From contig BMTH01000009.1 of the NCBI GenBank assembly GCA_014649575.1, positions 124,001-188,000 of the forward strand: 64,000 nt of DNA. The letters run 5' to 3'. This stretch comes from Streptomyces griseoincarnatus. Lineage in GTDB: Bacteria; Actinomycetota; Actinomycetes; Streptomycetales; Streptomycetaceae. The notes beneath the pieces are model-generated. The model was given only the letters and a program-made list of their open reading frames with translations. It was not told the DNA's origin and ran no database searches. Within the stretch, counting starts at the first letter, position 1, and each line of letters opens with the position of its first letter. The translations under genes were made by a program, and so were the position numbers. Positions 8,006 to 19,274 of this stretch are shown piece by piece.

Positions 8006-8608
8006 GTGGGCGTGACGGAGGACGCGGCGGGCCCTTGGCTGGTCGCCGGGCTGGGCAATCCGGGGCCGGGGTACGCGATGAACCGGCACAACGTGGGGTT
8101 CATGGTCGCGGACCTGCTGGCGGAGCGGATGGGCGGCCGGTTCAAGCGGGCGGCGAAGGCGCAGGCGCAGGTCGTGGAGGGCCGGGTCGGGCCTCCGGGG
8201 CCGGGCAGCCGGCGGGTGGTGCTGGTGAAGCCGATGTCGTACATGAACCTGTCGGGCGGGCCGGTGAACGCGCTGCGGGAGTTCTACAAGGTGCCGCCGC
8301 AGCGGGTGGTGGCGGTCCACGACGAGCTGGACATCGACTACGGGACGCTGCGGCTGAAGCTGGGCGGCGGGGACAACGGGCACAACGGTCTGAAGTCGCT
8401 GACGGGTGCGTTCGGCCGGGACTACCACCGGGTGCGGTGCGGGATCGGCCGGCCGCCGGGGCGGATGCAGGTGGCGGACTACGTGCTGAAGGACTTCTCG
8501 TCGGCGGAGCGCAAGGAGCTGGACTACCTCGTGGACCGGGCGGCGGACGCGGTGGAGTGCCTGGTGGCGGAGGGTCTGGAGCGGGCGCAGAGCGCGTACA
8601 ACTCGTGA
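8006..8608 (+). CDS. pth: Peptidyl-tRNA hydrolase
   Basis: Pth releases tRNA from stalled peptidyl-tRNA. The protein (about 200 residues) has the family blocks WLVAGLGNPGPGYAMNRHNVG (catalytic His in NRHNVG), KPMSYMNLSG, HDELDIDYG with the catalytic Asp, and GGGDNGHNGLKS. Two GTG starts are plausible: 8006 (four bases after GGAGG at 7997-8001) and 8012 (ten bases after it). It lies 74 bases after rplY and is likely read with it. Confidence 0.95.
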   Translation: MGVTEDAAGPWLVAGLGNPGPGYAMNRHNVGFMVADLLAERMGGRFKRAAKAQAQVVEGRVGPPGPGSRRVVLVKPMSYMNLSGGPVNALREFYKVPPQRVVAVHDELDIDYGTLRLKLGGGDNGHNGLKSLTGAFGRDYHRVRCGIGRPPGRMQVADYVLKDFSSAERKELDYLVDRAADAVECLVAEGLERAQSAYNS

Positions 8609-8663
8609 CGCGGGTGATGAGGGCGACAACGCCGGACATCTGCCCTGGTGCCGCCCGCCGGAG

Positions 8664-8693
8664 TTGACCGGGCGCGAGGTCATGGCCAAAGAT
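8664..8693 (+). promoter_or_regulatory. Promoter for a probably leaderless mRNA
   Basis: TTGACC (8664-8669) and AAAGAT (8688-8693) are 18 bases apart. The start of transcription would fall at about 8700, right at the ATG 8701 of the next gene, which has no ribosome-binding site. Confidence 0.55.
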
Positions 8694-8700
8694 CGCGGCC

Positions 8701-9186
8701 ATGCCTTCCGCTGTCCGTTCCTCGCGCGGTTCCTCCGCACTGCGCTTCGGCCGGTTCGCGGCGATGGGCACGGTCGCCGTGCTGATCCTGATCGCCGGCG
8801 TATGGGCGTCGTGGGGGACGGCGCAGCACGTGATGCTCACCAAGGGCCGCGAGCGCGGCACGGTCGAGGTGACGCGGTGTGCCGAGGACGCCTGCGAGGG
8901 TCCGTTCCGGCCGCTGTCGCCGGGGGCGCAGCCGCGCGCCAAGGTGGTCCTGGGCGACACGGTGGCCGTGGAGGAGGGCCGCACCTACACGGTGGTGCTG
9001 AAGCCGGGCGGCGCTGAGGCGGTGCGCTCCGGTCCTGCCGGGGTGCTGTACGCGTGGGTGCCGCTCGGGGGTGCGCTGCTGCTGGCGTCGGTGGTGGTGG
9101 CGGGCGGCCTGCTGCGGACGCGCGCGGCGTGGGTGATGGCGCTGGCGGGCGCGGGACTGCTGACGGCGGCGTTCGTGGTGCTGTAG
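8701..9186 (+). CDS. Small membrane protein of unknown function
   Basis: The 161-residue protein has hydrophobic segments at about 20-40, 116-136 and 140-160. Between the first and second is an extracytoplasmic-looking part with two cysteines (RCAEDAC) that could form a disulfide. I know no family function; a similar gene lies between pth and ppc in other Streptomyces, as I recall. It seems to be translated from a leaderless transcript (promoter 8664-8693). It converges on ppc across a strong terminator. Confidence 0.75.
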   Translation: MPSAVRSSRGSSALRFGRFAAMGTVAVLILIAGVWASWGTAQHVMLTKGRERGTVEVTRCAEDACEGPFRPLSPGAQPRAKVVLGDTVAVEEGRTYTVVLKPGGAEAVRSGPAGVLYAWVPLGGALLLASVVVAGGLLRTRAAWVMALAGAGLLTAAFVVL

Positions 9187-9206
9187 GGGTCCCGGGACAT
9201 GACGAG

Positions 9207-9246
9207 GGCGGCGCCCTCCGGTTCGCAGGAGCCGGAGGGCGCCGCC
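9207..9246. terminator. Bidirectional terminator between the membrane protein and ppc
   Basis: A perfect 15-bp stem (GGCGGCGCCCTCCGG and its complement) encloses a 10-base loop, with GTTTCG after it. It lies between two convergent genes. Confidence 0.9.
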
Positions 9247-9264
9247 GTTTCGTGCGTCCGCGGG

Positions 9265-11997
<2,733 letters not shown>

Positions 11998-12170
11998 AGG
12001 TGCGGCTCCTTGCAGTGTTGGAAGCTCATCTGGGAGGGAACCCGAACGAGCGTCCCGCGCGGCGTGCGCCGCTTGCGGGCCGGACGTCCGGGAAGAAATC
12101 AGAGCGGACCGCGCTGTCCGACCGACTTCCAAGGATAGGTGCCGAGCCGGACGCGCTGGCCCACAGGCTC

Positions 12171-12198
12171 TTGCCGCGGGGCTACGCACTGCCATACT
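12171..12198 (+). promoter_or_regulatory. Promoter of the desaturase-tetR operon
   Basis: TTGCCG (12171-12176) and CATACT (12193-12198) are 16 bases apart. Transcription would start at about 12205, inside the repeat at 12206-12227. Confidence 0.5.
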
Positions 12199-12205
12199 TA
12201 CGATG

Positions 12206-12227
12206 CCGTAGGTTACGGGACCGTAGG
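12206..12227. promoter_or_regulatory. Candidate TetR operator at the desaturase promoter
   Basis: TACGG-GA-CCGTA (12214-12225) is an inverted repeat. The heptamer CCGTAGG also occurs twice, at 12206 and 12221, in direct orientation. The site overlaps the predicted transcription start, a typical repressor position. Confidence 0.45.
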
Positions 12228-12289
12228 AAGCGATGCGGTTCCGGCGGTTCGGCACCTTCCCTCAGTCCACATACCCCACAGGGGAACGC

Positions 12290-13303
12290 ATGACCTCAAG
12301 CTCCGACGTGCTCGACGAAGCCCCGAAGCAGTCCCGGCCCGACGACACCGCACCCTCCGCCACGCTGGGCGGGGAGCGGAAGCGGTCCATCGAGCAGATC
12401 ACGCTGCTCCTCTTCATCGTCGTCCCCTTCCTCGCGCTGCTGGCGGCCGTGCCGCTGGCGTGGGGATGGGGGGTGAGCTGGCTGGACCTCGGCCTGCTGG
12501 TCTTCTTCTACTACCTGGGATGCCACGGCATCACCATCGGCTTCCACCGTCACTTCACGCACGGCTCGTTCAAGGCGAAGCGGCCGCTGAAGATCGCGCT
12601 GGCCGTCGCCGGTTCGATGGCGGTCGAGGGACCGCTGGTGCGCTGGGTGGCCGACCACCGCAAGCATCACAAGTTCTCCGACGCGGAGGGCGACCCGCAC
12701 TCGCCGTGGCGGTACGGGGAGACCGTCCCGGCGCTCATGAAGGGCCTGTGGTGGGCGCACATCGGGTGGATGTTCGACGAGGAGCAGACGCCGCAGGACA
12801 AGTACGCGCCGGATCTGATCAAGGACCCGGCGCTGCGGCGCATCTCCCGTCTGTTCGTGCTGTGGACGGTGCTGTCGCTGGCGTTGCCCGCGCTGATCGG
12901 CGGTCTGGTGACGATGTCCTGGTGGGGTGCGTTCACCGGCTTCTTCTGGGGGTCACTCGTCCGGGTGGCTCTGCTGCACCATGTGACGTGGTCGATCAAC
13001 TCGATCTGCCACGCGGTGGGCAAGCGTCCGTTCAAGTCGCGGGACCGCTCGGGCAACGTGTGGTGGCTGGCGATCCTGTCGTGCGGTGAGTCGTGGCACA
13101 ACCTGCATCACGCCGACCCCACCTCGGCGCGGCACGGTGTGGAGCGCTGGCAGCTGGACTCCTCGGCACGGCTGATCCGCTGGTTCGAGCAGCTGGGCTG
13201 GGCGTACGACGTGCGGTGGCCGTCACGCTCGCGTATCGATTCGCGCCGTGTCAGCCCGGATGGCGCCGCCCCGCGCGGGAGGGAAGCCGCCGAGGCGGCA
13301 TGA
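12290..13303 (+). CDS. Membrane fatty acid desaturase (acyl-CoA delta-9 type)
   Basis: This 337-residue integral membrane enzyme introduces a double bond into acyl chains using a di-iron centre. The three His boxes are present: HRHFTH (box 1), DHRKHH (box 2) and HNLHH (box 3). Hydrophobic segments flank them at about 40-85 and 190-240. ATG 12290 follows AGGGGAACGC. Its TGA overlaps the ATG of the TetR gene, so the two are translationally coupled and the regulator probably senses acyl chains or acyl-CoA. The role would be membrane fluidity control. Confidence 0.92.
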   Translation: MTSSSDVLDEAPKQSRPDDTAPSATLGGERKRSIEQITLLLFIVVPFLALLAAVPLAWGWGVSWLDLGLLVFFYYLGCHGITIGFHRHFTHGSFKAKRPLKIALAVAGSMAVEGPLVRWVADHRKHHKFSDAEGDPHSPWRYGETVPALMKGLWWAHIGWMFDEEQTPQDKYAPDLIKDPALRRISRLFVLWTVLSLALPALIGGLVTMSWWGAFTGFFWGSLVRVALLHHVTWSINSICHAVGKRPFKSRDRSGNVWWLAILSCGESWHNLHHADPTSARHGVERWQLDSSARLIRWFEQLGWAYDVRWPSRSRIDSRRVSPDGAAPRGREAAEAA

Positions 13304-13974
13304 TGGTCGCCGTGGCGACCGACTCCAGCACCCCAAGCAATGACAAGCCCCGGCGTGCGCGCCGCACCCGGATGACCGGTGCCGAGCGCCGCCAGCAGCT
13401 GCTGGAGATCGGCCGCACCCTCTTCGCGGCCAAGGGGTTCGAAGGCACGTCGGTGGAGGAGATCGCGGCGAAGGCCGGGGTCTCCAAACCCGTGGTGTAT
13501 GAACACTTCGGCGGCAAGGAGGGGCTGTACGCGGTCGTGGTGGACCGGGAGATGGGGCGGCTGCTGGACATGGTGACCGGCTCGCTGACGGCCGGTCACC
13601 CGCGGGAGCTGTGCGAGCAGGCCGCGTTCGCGCTGCTGGACTACATCGAGGAGTACACGGACGGGTTCCGCATCCTGGTCCGTGACTCCCCCATCCCCCA
13701 GTCGACGGGGTCCTTCGCCTCGCTGATCTCGGACATCGCCACCCAGGTGGAGGACATCCTGGGCCGCGAGTTCAAGTCGCGCGGCTTCGACCCGAAGCTG
13801 GCCCCGCTGTACGCGCAGGCGCTGGTCGGGATGGTGGCGCTGACCGGCCAGTGGTGGCTGGACGTGCGCAAGCCGAAGAAGGCGGAGGTGGCGGCCCATC
13901 TGGTGAACCTCGCCTGGCACGGTCTGGACGGCCTGGAGCCGAAGCCGCGTCTGATAGGCCACCGGAAGAGCTGA
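13300..13974 (+). CDS. TetR-family regulator coupled to the desaturase
   Basis: The 224-residue protein has an N-terminal TetR HTH: RRQQLLEIGRTLFAAKGFEG, then TSVEEIAAKAGVSKPVVYEHF. The remaining helical domain should bind a ligand. It starts at ATG 13300 inside the desaturase stop (ATGA); ATG 13303 is an alternative. Coupling suggests autoregulation of the operon through the repeat at 12206-12227. The ligand is unknown; a fatty acyl compound is an inference from context. Confidence 0.88.
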   Translation: MMVAVATDSSTPSNDKPRRARRTRMTGAERRQQLLEIGRTLFAAKGFEGTSVEEIAAKAGVSKPVVYEHFGGKEGLYAVVVDREMGRLLDMVTGSLTAGHPRELCEQAAFALLDYIEEYTDGFRILVRDSPIPQSTGSFASLISDIATQVEDILGREFKSRGFDPKLAPLYAQALVGMVALTGQWWLDVRKPKKAEVAAHLVNLAWHGLDGLEPKPRLIGHRKS

Positions 13975-14005
13975 AACTACAGCGCACTAGATTAACCTTG
14001 TGCAA

Positions 14006-14019
14006 TCATGTGCGCATGA
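14006..14019. promoter_or_regulatory. Palindrome over the antitoxin start codon
   Basis: TCATG-TGCG-CATGA has perfect 5-bp arms and includes the antitoxin ATG (14016). Phd/YefM antitoxins usually autorepress by binding such palindromes. Confidence 0.4.
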
Positions 14020-14267
14020 CTGAGATCACGATCAGCGCAGCCCGTGCCCAGCTCGGCGACCTCGTGCGTCGCGCAGCCCACGGCCGCGAGACCATCGCCC
14101 TCACGGATCACGGACACGTGGCCGCGCTTCTCGTGTCGCCGCAGGTCATAGAGGATCTGGAAGACGCGTTGGCGGTTGCCGACTACGAGCGCCGCAAGGC
14201 TGCGGGCCTCCTCGGCGAAGGCATCCCGCACGAAGAGGTCGGACGCATGCTGGGGCTGCGCCCGTGA
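14016..14267 (+). CDS. Phd/YefM-family antitoxin
   Basis: The 83-residue protein starts MTEITISAARAQLGDLVRRA, continues with a Phd/YefM fold (IALTDHGHVAALLVSP), and ends in a flexible C-terminal part that should wrap the toxin. ATG 14016 has no ribosome-binding site, and translation may be leaderless. The stop overlaps the toxin start (GTGA), as expected for a toxin-antitoxin operon. It would neutralise the toxin and repress its own promoter. Confidence 0.88.
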   Translation: MTEITISAARAQLGDLVRRAAHGRETIALTDHGHVAALLVSPQVIEDLEDALAVADYERRKAAGLLGEGIPHEEVGRMLGLRP

Positions 14268-14512
14268 CCTGTCGCATCATCTGGGAGCCCAACGCCACGG
14301 ACGCGGCCGTACGGTTCCTCCGCGACGACCCGGCAGGGCTGGCCGCCGTCTACGAGGCCGTCGACACCCTGGCGAAGGAGCCCCGGCCCGCCCACTCCGT
14401 CGCCTACGGACCGACAGCGCGCCGACTGCGCGTCGGCGACTACCGGGTGCTCTACGTCATCGACGACGACGTGATCCACATCCTCGTCACCCACCTGGGC
14501 CGCACCCCCTGA
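14264..14512 (+). CDS. RelE/ParE-superfamily toxin
   Basis: The 82-residue protein shows the compact RelE/ParE fold: IIWEPNATDAAVRFL at the N-terminus, a middle helix (VYEAVDTLAKEP) and the conserved core LRVGDYRVLYVIDDDVIHIL with basic residues before it. RelE-type members cleave mRNA on the ribosome; ParE types poison gyrase. RLRVGDYRVLY fits RelE best, but the class is inferred. GTG 14264 overlaps the antitoxin stop. It converges with tam, one base separating the genes. Confidence 0.88.
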   Translation: MTCRIIWEPNATDAAVRFLRDDPAGLAAVYEAVDTLAKEPRPAHSVAYGPTARRLRVGDYRVLYVIDDDVIHILVTHLGRTP

Positions 14513-14513
14513 A

Positions 14514-15338
14514 TCACGCCTCCCTGACGGCGACGGCGAAGACCCGGCGGAAGCGGAACAGGGTGCCGTGCGCGGTGGCCGGGTAGGCCCGGCGCAGTGC
14601 GGCGCGGTACTCGGCGAGGAACTCCTCCCGCGCCGGCGGGTCGTCGTCGAGTGCGGTGAGGACGGGCCGCAGCCCCGTGCCCTTCACCCAGTCGAGCAGG
14701 GGGTCCTCCCCCGTCAGCAGATGGACGTACGTCGTCTCCCAGGCGTCCACGGAGCAGCCGAGGGCGGCCAGGCGGTCCAGGTACCCCTCGGGCGGCAGGA
14801 CGGCGTCCTCGTGGCGCAGCACCCCGGACAGACGGTCCCGCCATCGTGGGGAGGCGGCGAGGTCGCGCATCAGGGTGTGGCTGGGGGCGCCGAAGTTGCC
14901 GGGCACCTGGAAGGCGAGGACCCCGCCGGACACGAGTCCGTCGATCCACGCTCCGAACCGCTCGACGTGGCCGGGCACCCACTGAAGGGTGGCGTTGCTG
15001 ACGATCAGGTCGTACGACTCCCCGGGCGTCCAGGTGCCCGCGTCGGCGTGGGCGAAGTCGAGGCGGCCGCCTCCGCCGGTGGGGCCCTCGTGGTCGGCGC
15101 GGGCCTTGCCGAGCATCTCCGGGGAGTTGTCGTAGCCGGTGACGCGCGCGGCGGGCCAGCGCTCCGTGAGGAGGGCGGTGGCGTTGCCGGCGCCGCAGCC
15201 GAGGTCGGCGATGCGGGGCGGGTCGCCGGGCAGTTCGGGGACGCGGGCGAGCAGGTCGGTGAAGGGCCGGGTGCGGTGCCCGGCGTGACGCAGGTACTGG
15301 GCGGGGTCCCAGACGGGACGGGCGGCTGCTGCGGACAC
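14514..15338 (-). CDS. tam: Trans-aconitate 2-methyltransferase
   Basis: Tam uses S-adenosylmethionine to methylate trans-aconitate, a spontaneous by-product that inhibits aconitase. The 274-residue protein starts WDPAQYLRHAGHRTRPF after a short leader, with SAM motif I at IADLGCGAGNAT and SNATLQWVPGH, a Tam hallmark. GTG 15338 follows GGGAGGTCCC. It is divergent from a MarR gene; in S. coelicolor the equivalent pair is tam/TamR, with TamR derepressing tam on binding citrate, isocitrate or trans-aconitate (recalled literature). Confidence 0.92.
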   Translation of the reverse strand: MSAAAARPVWDPAQYLRHAGHRTRPFTDLLARVPELPGDPPRIADLGCGAGNATALLTERWPAARVTGYDNSPEMLGKARADHEGPTGGGGRLDFAHADAGTWTPGESYDLIVSNATLQWVPGHVERFGAWIDGLVSGGVLAFQVPGNFGAPSHTLMRDLAASPRWRDRLSGVLRHEDAVLPPEGYLDRLAALGCSVDAWETTYVHLLTGEDPLLDWVKGTGLRPVLTALDDDPPAREEFLAEYRAALRRAYPATAHGTLFRFRRVFAVAVREA

Positions 15339-15397
15339 GGGACCTCCCGGATCGCGGATCGGCGTACCTCCAGCCTGCCGGGCAAGAACTCTCGGCG

Positions 15398-15425
15398 TCA
15401 AGAGACTTGACATCAAGAGACTTCA
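15398..15425. promoter_or_regulatory. Tandem TamR operators between tam and tamR
   Basis: TCAAG-AGA-CTTGA (15398-15410) is a perfect palindrome. TCAAG-AGA-CTTCA (15413-15425) is a near copy centred 15 bp away. Between them CTTGA-CA-TCAAG forms a third overlapping palindrome. The location matches TamR control in S. coelicolor. Confidence 0.75.
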
Positions 15426-15453
15426 CGTCGACACAACCACTACACTGATCCTT

Positions 15454-15951
15454 ATGGAGGACGAGGTCGATCGGCTGGTCGCAGCGTGGCGCCGGGAGCG
15501 CCCGGACCTCGACGTGGAACCGCTCGAGGTGCTCAGCCGGGTCAGCAGACTGGCCCGGCATCTGGACCGCGCACGCCGCCTCGCCTTCACGGAGCACGGC
15601 CTGGAGTCCTGGGAGTTCGACGTGCTGACCGCGCTGCGCCGCGCGGGCACCCCGTACCAGCTCTCCCCCGGGCAGCTCCTCACGCAGACGCTCGTCACCT
15701 CGGGCACGATGACCAACCGCATCGACCGGCTCGCCAAGAAGGGCCTGGTGGAGCGGCTGCCGGACCCCAGCGACCGGCGCGGTGTGCTGGTGCGGCTGAC
15801 CGACGAGGGCAAGGACCGCGCGGACCAGGCGCTGGCGGGTCTGCTCGCCCAGGAACGGGCGATCCTCGGCGAGCTCACGCACTCACAGCGGGTGGAACTG
15901 GCGGGTCTCCTACGCCAGTTGACCGCCCCGTTCGACAACATCCCCGGATAG
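15454..15951 (+). CDS. tamR: MarR-family regulator TamR (UrtR subfamily)
   Basis: The 165-residue protein has a winged-helix MarR core (LTQTLVTSGTMTNRIDRLAKKGLVERLPDPSDRR is the recognition helix and wing) with an extra N-terminal helix (VDRLVAAWRRERPDL) typical of urate-type UrtR/HucR members. In S. coelicolor TamR controls tam, aconitase and its own gene in response to citrate-like ligands, linking the TCA cycle to oxidative stress. ATG 15454 has no ribosome-binding site; TACACT at 15441-15446 would put transcription start at the ATG, so the mRNA is probably leaderless. The last 42 bases overlap the convergent response regulator gene. Confidence 0.9.
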   Translation: MEDEVDRLVAAWRRERPDLDVEPLEVLSRVSRLARHLDRARRLAFTEHGLESWEFDVLTALRRAGTPYQLSPGQLLTQTLVTSGTMTNRIDRLAKKGLVERLPDPSDRRGVLVRLTDEGKDRADQALAGLLAQERAILGELTHSQRVELAGLLRQLTAPFDNIPG

Positions 15952-16677
15952 GTCGACCGGTCCGACCCCGGCCCGCCGCGCGAGGGCGACGGCGGCCAGC
16001 GTGGAGTGCACGCCCAGCTTGCCGAGGACGTTCTGCATATGGGTGCGCACGGTGTGCGGGGACAGATAGAGGCGCTCGGCGACGGCCTTGCGTCCCAGGC
16101 CGGCGACCATGCAGCGCAGCACCTCCCGCTCGCGCGGGGTGAGCGACTCCACGAGCCGTTCACTCTCCGTGCGATGACGCCGGGCGGCGGTCAACTCCCG
16201 CAGGACACCGGTCAGCAGCGCGGGCGGCAGATGGGTCTCGTCGCGCAGCACACCGCGGATGACCGTGAGCAGCCGGCTCAGCGAGCAGTCCTTGGCGACC
16301 CAGCCGGAGGCGCCCGCCTGGAGGGCGAGGGCGGCGCGGGCCGGGTCGTCCTTCTCGGCGAGCACGACGACCCGCACCTGCGGCTGCGCCGAACGCACGC
16401 CGCTCACCAGGGAGATGCCGTCCACGGCGCCGTCCTCGTCGACGGCCTGCACGGGCACGGCCGGGCGCCCGTCCGGCACGGGGACGCCCAGGTCGGCGTC
16501 GACGAGCATGACGTCGAACCGCCGCCCCTCGGCCGCCGCCCGCTCCAGACACCGCAGCGCCGCCGGACCGCTGCCCGCCGCGGACACGTCGACGTCGGGC
16601 TCCGCGGCCAGCGCCGCGGCCAGCGACTCGGCGAAGATACGGTGGTCGTCGACGACCAGGACTCGAATGCGAACCAC
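15910..16677 (-). CDS. NarL/LuxR response regulator with an enlarged receiver domain
   Basis: The 255-residue protein begins with a receiver domain: acidic pair Asp10-Asp11, probable phospho-acceptor Asp60 in MLVDADL and conserved Lys129 in GWVAKD. About 20 extra residues (64-86, Pro/Asp/Val-rich) sit between the acceptor and the next helix, which is unusual. The C-terminal LuxR HTH is clear (SLTPREREVLRCMVAGLGRK, SPHTVRTHMQNVLGKLGV). GTG 16677 follows GGGGG. No kinase gene adjoins it. Its stop lies inside the convergent tamR gene by 42 bases. Targets are unknown. Confidence 0.88.
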   Translation of the reverse strand: MVRIRVLVVDDHRIFAESLAAALAAEPDVDVSAAGSGPAALRCLERAAAEGRRFDVMLVDADLGVPVPDGRPAVPVQAVDEDGAVDGISLVSGVRSAQPQVRVVVLAEKDDPARAALALQAGASGWVAKDCSLSRLLTVIRGVLRDETHLPPALLTGVLRELTAARRHRTESERLVESLTPREREVLRCMVAGLGRKAVAERLYLSPHTVRTHMQNVLGKLGVHSTLAAVALARRAGVGPVDLSGDVVERGGQLA

Positions 16678-16943
16678 GTAACCCCCTTCCCCACGCTCTT
16701 CCCAGAGCAGGGGACTACCCCGTCACCGGTGGACGACACCGGCGCGGACACGGCACCGAGGCCCCCGTGGCTTTCCTCGCCGGACGCGGGACGGGACGGC
16801 GTCGTCCGCACGGCCGCCGCCGCGCGACAACCGCCACCCCCGCCCCGGACGCCGTGCCCGGCTGTCTCGCCCCCTGAACGCACGCCGGCCCCCACCGGCG
16901 CTGTTCATCAGAGTACGGGCGGGGGCCCGGAGCGGAAGTCGAT
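16678..16943. other. Intergenic region, no gene seen
   Basis: The stretch between the response regulator and the GNAT gene holds both divergent promoters. Short frames in it are Arg/Gly-rich and look like GC-driven chance. Confidence 0.5.
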
Positions 16944-16973
16944 TTGCAGAACTGGCGGCCTTGCGCGTTTATG
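16944..16973 (+). promoter_or_regulatory. Promoter of the GNAT gene
   Basis: TTGCAG (16944-16949) and TTTATG (16968-16973) are 18 bases apart, placing transcription start at or very near ATG 16983, so the mRNA is probably leaderless. Confidence 0.5.
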
Positions 16974-16982
16974 GTGTGCCGC

Positions 16983-17426
16983 ATGTTTCGTCTTGAGACA
17001 GAAGTCGACAAGGCCCGACGCGATCTGCTCCACAGGCGGCTGCGGGACACCAACACGGCGGCCTCGCCGGTCCTGCGGGCCCTCCGGGGAACCCCCGCCG
17101 AGCGCGAATCCCCTTTGCACGTGTGGGCGTCGGACGCGAACGGCCGACTCGCGGGCGGCCTGGTCGGCCACACCTGGACGACGTGGCTCCACGTGACCTA
17201 CCTCTGGGTCGACGCGCCCCACCGCGGCACCGGCCTCGGCTCCACGCTCCTGACCGAGGCGGAACGCCTCGCCGCCACCGAACGCGCCTGCACCCACTCC
17301 CGCGTGGAGACCTGGGACTTCCAGGCCCCGGACTTCTACCGGAAGCAGGGCTACGAGGTGGTCTGCGTGATCCCCGACTATCCGCCGGGGATCACGGAGT
17401 ACACCCTGACGAAACAGATTGGGTGA
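16983..17426 (+). CDS. GNAT-family N-acetyltransferase
   Basis: The 147-residue protein has the GNAT acetyl-CoA-binding loop VDAPHRGTGLGSTLL (motif A, about 73-87) and a C-terminal YRKQGYEVV typical of motif B. The substrate cannot be told. ATG 16983 fits a leaderless transcript; an in-frame ATG at 16971 overlaps the predicted -10 box and is less likely. Confidence 0.82.
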   Translation: MFRLETEVDKARRDLLHRRLRDTNTAASPVLRALRGTPAERESPLHVWASDANGRLAGGLVGHTWTTWLHVTYLWVDAPHRGTGLGSTLLTEAERLAATERACTHSRVETWDFQAPDFYRKQGYEVVCVIPDYPPGITEYTLTKQIG

Positions 17427-17487
17427 GGGCTCACCGACTTCCCTCGCTAGCATGCGAGTTCCATGATCGGGCGAGGCGGGGGGAACG

Positions 17488-18000
17488 GTGCGGGTACTGC
17501 CGAAGGGGGTCGTTGCCGCGACGGCGGCGGCGATGCTGCTGTCCGGATGCGCTGACGAGGCAGCGGAACCGGAATCTCCGGGCACCGGGACAAAGGCGTC
17601 CCGGGACAAACCTCGTGCCGCGATCAGCCTCGCGGAGGCGCGAGCGGACATCCGTGCCGGCCTGGCGGCGGGAGAGTTCGAGGGGGCGCGCTTCAGCGAG
17701 ATGGACAACCGCGAGTTCAGCGCCTGCGCGGTGACAGCCGTGGTGTCCACGGCAGCGGAACCCGATCCGAGGGACACCGAACGGATGGCCGACGAGCTGA
17801 AGCAGCGGGGATGGCTCCGGACGAAGTTCTCGACGAACGACGGAATACAGGTGCTCTCCCTGCGCAAGACCCCTTGGACGCTGGACTTCATCGGCGGAAC
17901 CGGTGCCCTCCCCGAGCAGGCTCAGGACTTCACCGGGCTGTCCGTCAACGCGGTCGACCGTGACTGCGCAAACCGCGTGGCAGCGAGCCTGTCTCCCTGA
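17488..18000 (+). CDS. Predicted lipoprotein, function unknown
   Basis: The 170-residue protein starts with a signal peptide (VLPKGVVAATAAAMLLSGC) whose lipobox LSGC predicts lipid attachment at Cys20 and display on the outer face of the membrane. The mature part has two more Cys (about 81 and 160) that could pair. No known domain is recognised. GTG 17488 follows GGGGGGAAC. It ends at a strong bidirectional terminator before galK. Confidence 0.75.
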   Translation: MRVLPKGVVAATAAAMLLSGCADEAAEPESPGTGTKASRDKPRAAISLAEARADIRAGLAAGEFEGARFSEMDNREFSACAVTAVVSTAAEPDPRDTERMADELKQRGWLRTKFSTNDGIQVLSLRKTPWTLDFIGGTGALPEQAQDFTGLSVNAVDRDCANRVAASLSP

Positions 18001-18009
18001 CACCCGTCG

Positions 18010-18040
18010 GTGCCGGCCCGGCTGTCCGCCGGGCCGGCAC
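18010..18040. terminator. Bidirectional terminator, lipoprotein gene / galK
   Basis: A perfect 13-bp stem GTGCCGGCCCGGC with its complement closes a TGTCC loop between the convergent genes. Confidence 0.9.
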
Positions 18041-18074
18041 CGGACGACTTTGCCCGACGTGCGCGTCGCAGCGG

Positions 18075-19247
<1,173 letters not shown>

Positions 19248-19274
19248 ACCTTGACCCCTGACCCTTCGTTGCTC

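Noticed and set aside
11998..12255. N-terminal extension of ppc
   Set aside because: The frame is open but contains the promoter/operator region of the divergent desaturase, and GTG 11997 has a strong ribosome-binding site.
14016..14512. Genomic island around the toxin-antitoxin pair
   Set aside because: Flanking genes are core and base composition does not change; no integrase, attachment repeat or tRNA is adjacent.
16723..16908. Short minus-strand frame between the response regulator and GNAT genes
   Set aside because: Arg/Gly-rich, no convincing ribosome-binding site, no relation to known families.
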